Below are positions 61,601-64,000 of a stretch of 64,000 nucleotides of DNA, piece by piece; position 1 is the first letter of the stretch; every line of letters begins with the position of its first letter. A program made the position numbers and the translations under genes. The stretch is from positions 55,134-119,133 of the forward strand of contig JASJFT010000140.1 of the NCBI GenBank assembly GCA_030770425.1. Direction: 5' to 3'. The notes beneath the pieces are model-generated. The model saw only the letters and a list, made by a program, of their open reading frames with translations. It searched no databases and was not told the origin of the DNA. The stretch is from Darksidea phi. Its lineage: Eukaryota > Ascomycota > Dothideomycetes > Pleosporales > Lentitheciaceae.

Positions 61601-64000
61601 TAAGATTATTTTTAGATTTTTAGGTTCGTTTTTATAAATTTCCTTTTTTATCTATCCCTTACTATTTAATTAAATAGTAGTTTTTTCTATTTCTAATATC
61701 GTTATCTAGGATTTCTTTTATTTTCTATTTTTTATTATCTTCTTTATATATATCTACTTCGTATACTACTAGTCTAGTATTTTATAGTACCTTTTCTAGT
61801 AAGCTAATATAGAATATAGGATAGATTTTTATTTATAAGGGTAGTCTTAGTTAGTAGTTTATAGGTAAGATTTATTTTTTAATTTTATAAGGGTCGATCT
61901 TAATATAGTCTAGTTTATTATTAGGTTACTTACTTTTAATATTCTTTTATAATAACTATATCTTTTCTCCCTCTTTAAAAGTAGGTACTTCTTTTTACTT
62001 TTTATCGTAGTACTTACTTATTTTATTTTAGAGGAATTCTATATTTTTCTTAAACTATTAGTATATTTATAGAATAATTTTTACTATTTCTTCTTTATTC
62101 TAGCTATAAGACTAAAGTTATCTAGATTTCTTATATATTTCTAGTTTAATTCTATAGTTCGTAAAGAAAGGTATTATCTTTATTATACTATATTACGAAC
62201 TATTATATATAAATTATACTATAAATAAAAGTATAATCTAATTATTCTAATAGTAGTTTAGATAATATCTAAGATATTACTCTACTATTTAATTTATTTA
62301 TTTTATTAATCCGTCTATTTACGAATAGTACGTAGTTAATATACTATACTTTATTCCTAATTTAGCTATAAGGGTTTATTAAAACTTAGCTATAAATTTA
62401 ATATTCCTATTTAAGATAATCTTATCTAGTATTCTATATTTACTAAATATATATCTTAATAAGATATAGATAAGTTATTCTACTATATTTCCTTTATCTA
62501 TATATAGGATAAAGTACGTATATTTAGTAAACTTATCTACTACTACTAGTATAGTATTATAGAATACTTCTATTATTAGTTTCTTAGAATATAGTAACTA
62601 TATAATAAAGTCTATAGTAATAATCTTCTATAATTCTTCTATATTTTCTATTAATTATAATATTCTATAGGGTATATATTTAGTATACTTATTATAGTAA
62701 TAGTCTATATATTTTAAAAGTATCTAGATAACTAGTTATCTTATATATAGGAAATAGTACGTTCTTATTAGTCGTTTAAGAGTCTTTTCTACTTCTTAAT
62801 ATCTATATACTAGTACTTTATAGTATTATCTAATAAATTCTTTTTATATTATCTTAGGTATATAGGCTTTTTAGAATATATAAATAATTCTATCCTTTTC
62901 TTAAATTACTTCTTAAATTTTATTTTATTTATCTATTACTTCTATAGTAGCTATATAGATCTATTAAGTCTATTTATTTTCTTTTAGTTCGAGCGTCGTT
63001 TCTCGTATTCCTATTAGCTTAGGGTAGTTATAGGTAATTATTCTATCTAATTATAGCTTAAGAATTACTATACTAGGTTTTTCTATTTCTTAGTAGTTAG
63101 ATTTTCTACTAAGTATATTAGCTTATTTATTTTCTAATTCTTTAGTATATATAATTTTAATATTATAGATTATAAGAGTTTATACCTATTATATCTATCT
63201 TCTAATTAAAGGTTTATTTATTAAGAATTCTATTAGATTTTTATAGTCTATATAGATTATAATAGGGTATTTAGATCCTTATAAATTAGATCTCTATTTT
63301 TTTAAAACTTTAATAATTACTAATAACTCTTTATTATAAATATCGTAGTTAAGTTTAGCTAGTAATATCTTTTATAAGAAGTAGTATACTAGTCGAAGAT
63401 TATCTTTTTTATCTTTCTATAGTAGTACTACTTCTATTACGTAATCTAATACGTCCGTCTTAATAATTAAGGGTTCTTTAGAATTATGTATCTTAATTAC
63501 TAGTTCCTTAGTAAATTATTCTTTAATCTTCTTAAAGACTTATTAGTATTCTTTCTTCTATTTAAAGGGTTAATTTTTTCTTATAAGTTATATAAGTAGT
63601 ACCGTTATTATACTTTATTATAATATTAACTTTCGATAGAAGTTATAGAATTCTAGGAACGATTATAGTTCCTTAAGATTCTTAGATATAGACTATTCTT
63701 TAACTTTTTTAATTTATTTTAGATCTACTTTAATTTCTTCTAGTCTAATAATAAATCCTAGAAACTTTATTTCTTATATATAGAATTTATATTTTCGTAA
63801 ATAAAGATATAGTTATACCTCTTTAAGTACTTATAGAACCTTCTTTATATATTCTTTATATTCCTTTTCTATTTTAGAATAGATTAGAATATTATCAAGG
63901 TATACTATTACGAACTAATTAAAATAGTTTTATAAAATATTATTAATCTATTTCTAGAATATTATAGGTATATTAGTAAGTTTAAAAGATATTACTTAGT
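61601..64000 (-). mobile_element. Third gypsy element, continues beyond window
   Basis: The minus strand from 64,000 reads gypsy reverse transcriptase (YLDNILIYSK at about 63,875-63,905, then KYKFYI and FLGFII), then RNase H (near 63,440, TDVLDYVIEVVLL). Integrase-like sequence runs down to about 61.85 kb. A few CpA/TpG remain (63,897 and 63,488). The gag and 5' LTR lie outside the window. The 3' LTR was not found. Confidence 0.75.

Overview
The window is a piece of a filamentous ascomycete (Pezizomycotina) genome. Two very AT-rich blocks, about 1-17,100 and 31,560-64,000, enclose a gene island of normal composition at about 17,200-31,560. The AT blocks almost completely lack CpA and TpG, while TpA is everywhere and CpG survives. 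Nearly all stop codons in the transposon frames are TAA or TAG where the family has Gln or Trp. This is the signature of repeat-induced point mutation (RIP), which occurs in Pezizomycotina. The genes have short introns (39-72 nt) with CTRAC-like branch points. The species cannot be named from the sequence.

Left block: a plus-strand Ty1/copia element (integrase to RNase H, about 1.1-3.7 kb) carrying a 345-bp SINE-like insertion; a complete Ty3/gypsy element on the minus strand with 436-bp LTRs (4,781-12,158); a truncated sister copy in the opposite orientation starting at 12,827; and a Tc1/mariner remnant whose transposase N-terminus (16,933-17,196) is the last RIP-affected sequence before the genes.

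Gene island, in order: BBE-like FAD oxidase (-), cytochrome P450 (-), seven-helix fungal rhodopsin/PTH11-like membrane protein (+), atypical SDR (+), P450 (-), P450 (+), SDR (+), aristolochene-synthase-type sesquiterpene cyclase (+), and a decayed SDR pseudogene (+) that dissolves into the right RIP block. Read together, this is a sesquiterpenoid cluster. The cyclase would turn farnesyl diphosphate into a bicyclic eremophilane-type hydrocarbon, three P450s would hydroxylate or oxidise it, SDRs would interconvert alcohols and ketones, and the FAD oxidase would introduce a late oxidation or unsaturation. I see no transcription factor or transporter in the window. CGG-N3-CCG palindromes (candidate Zn2Cys6 sites) lie about 115-145 bp upstream of five of the eight start codons. 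The first intron of the cyclase appears to lack an AG acceptor, so the pathway may be impaired or use a rare splice.

Right block: a nested transposon stack. A plus-strand gypsy is split by an 11.2-kb copia element (32,890-44,055, 5-bp target duplication ACTTA) that itself contains a second, opposite copia (about 38-42.2 kb). A second gypsy (48.09-53.25 kb) carries a less mutated 430-bp palindromic MITE. Next comes a long unclassified RIP-degraded coding region (53.3-57.5 kb), a complete Fot1/pogo element (57,514-59,360) sharing the MITE's terminal repeat, and a minus-strand gypsy that runs off the window end.
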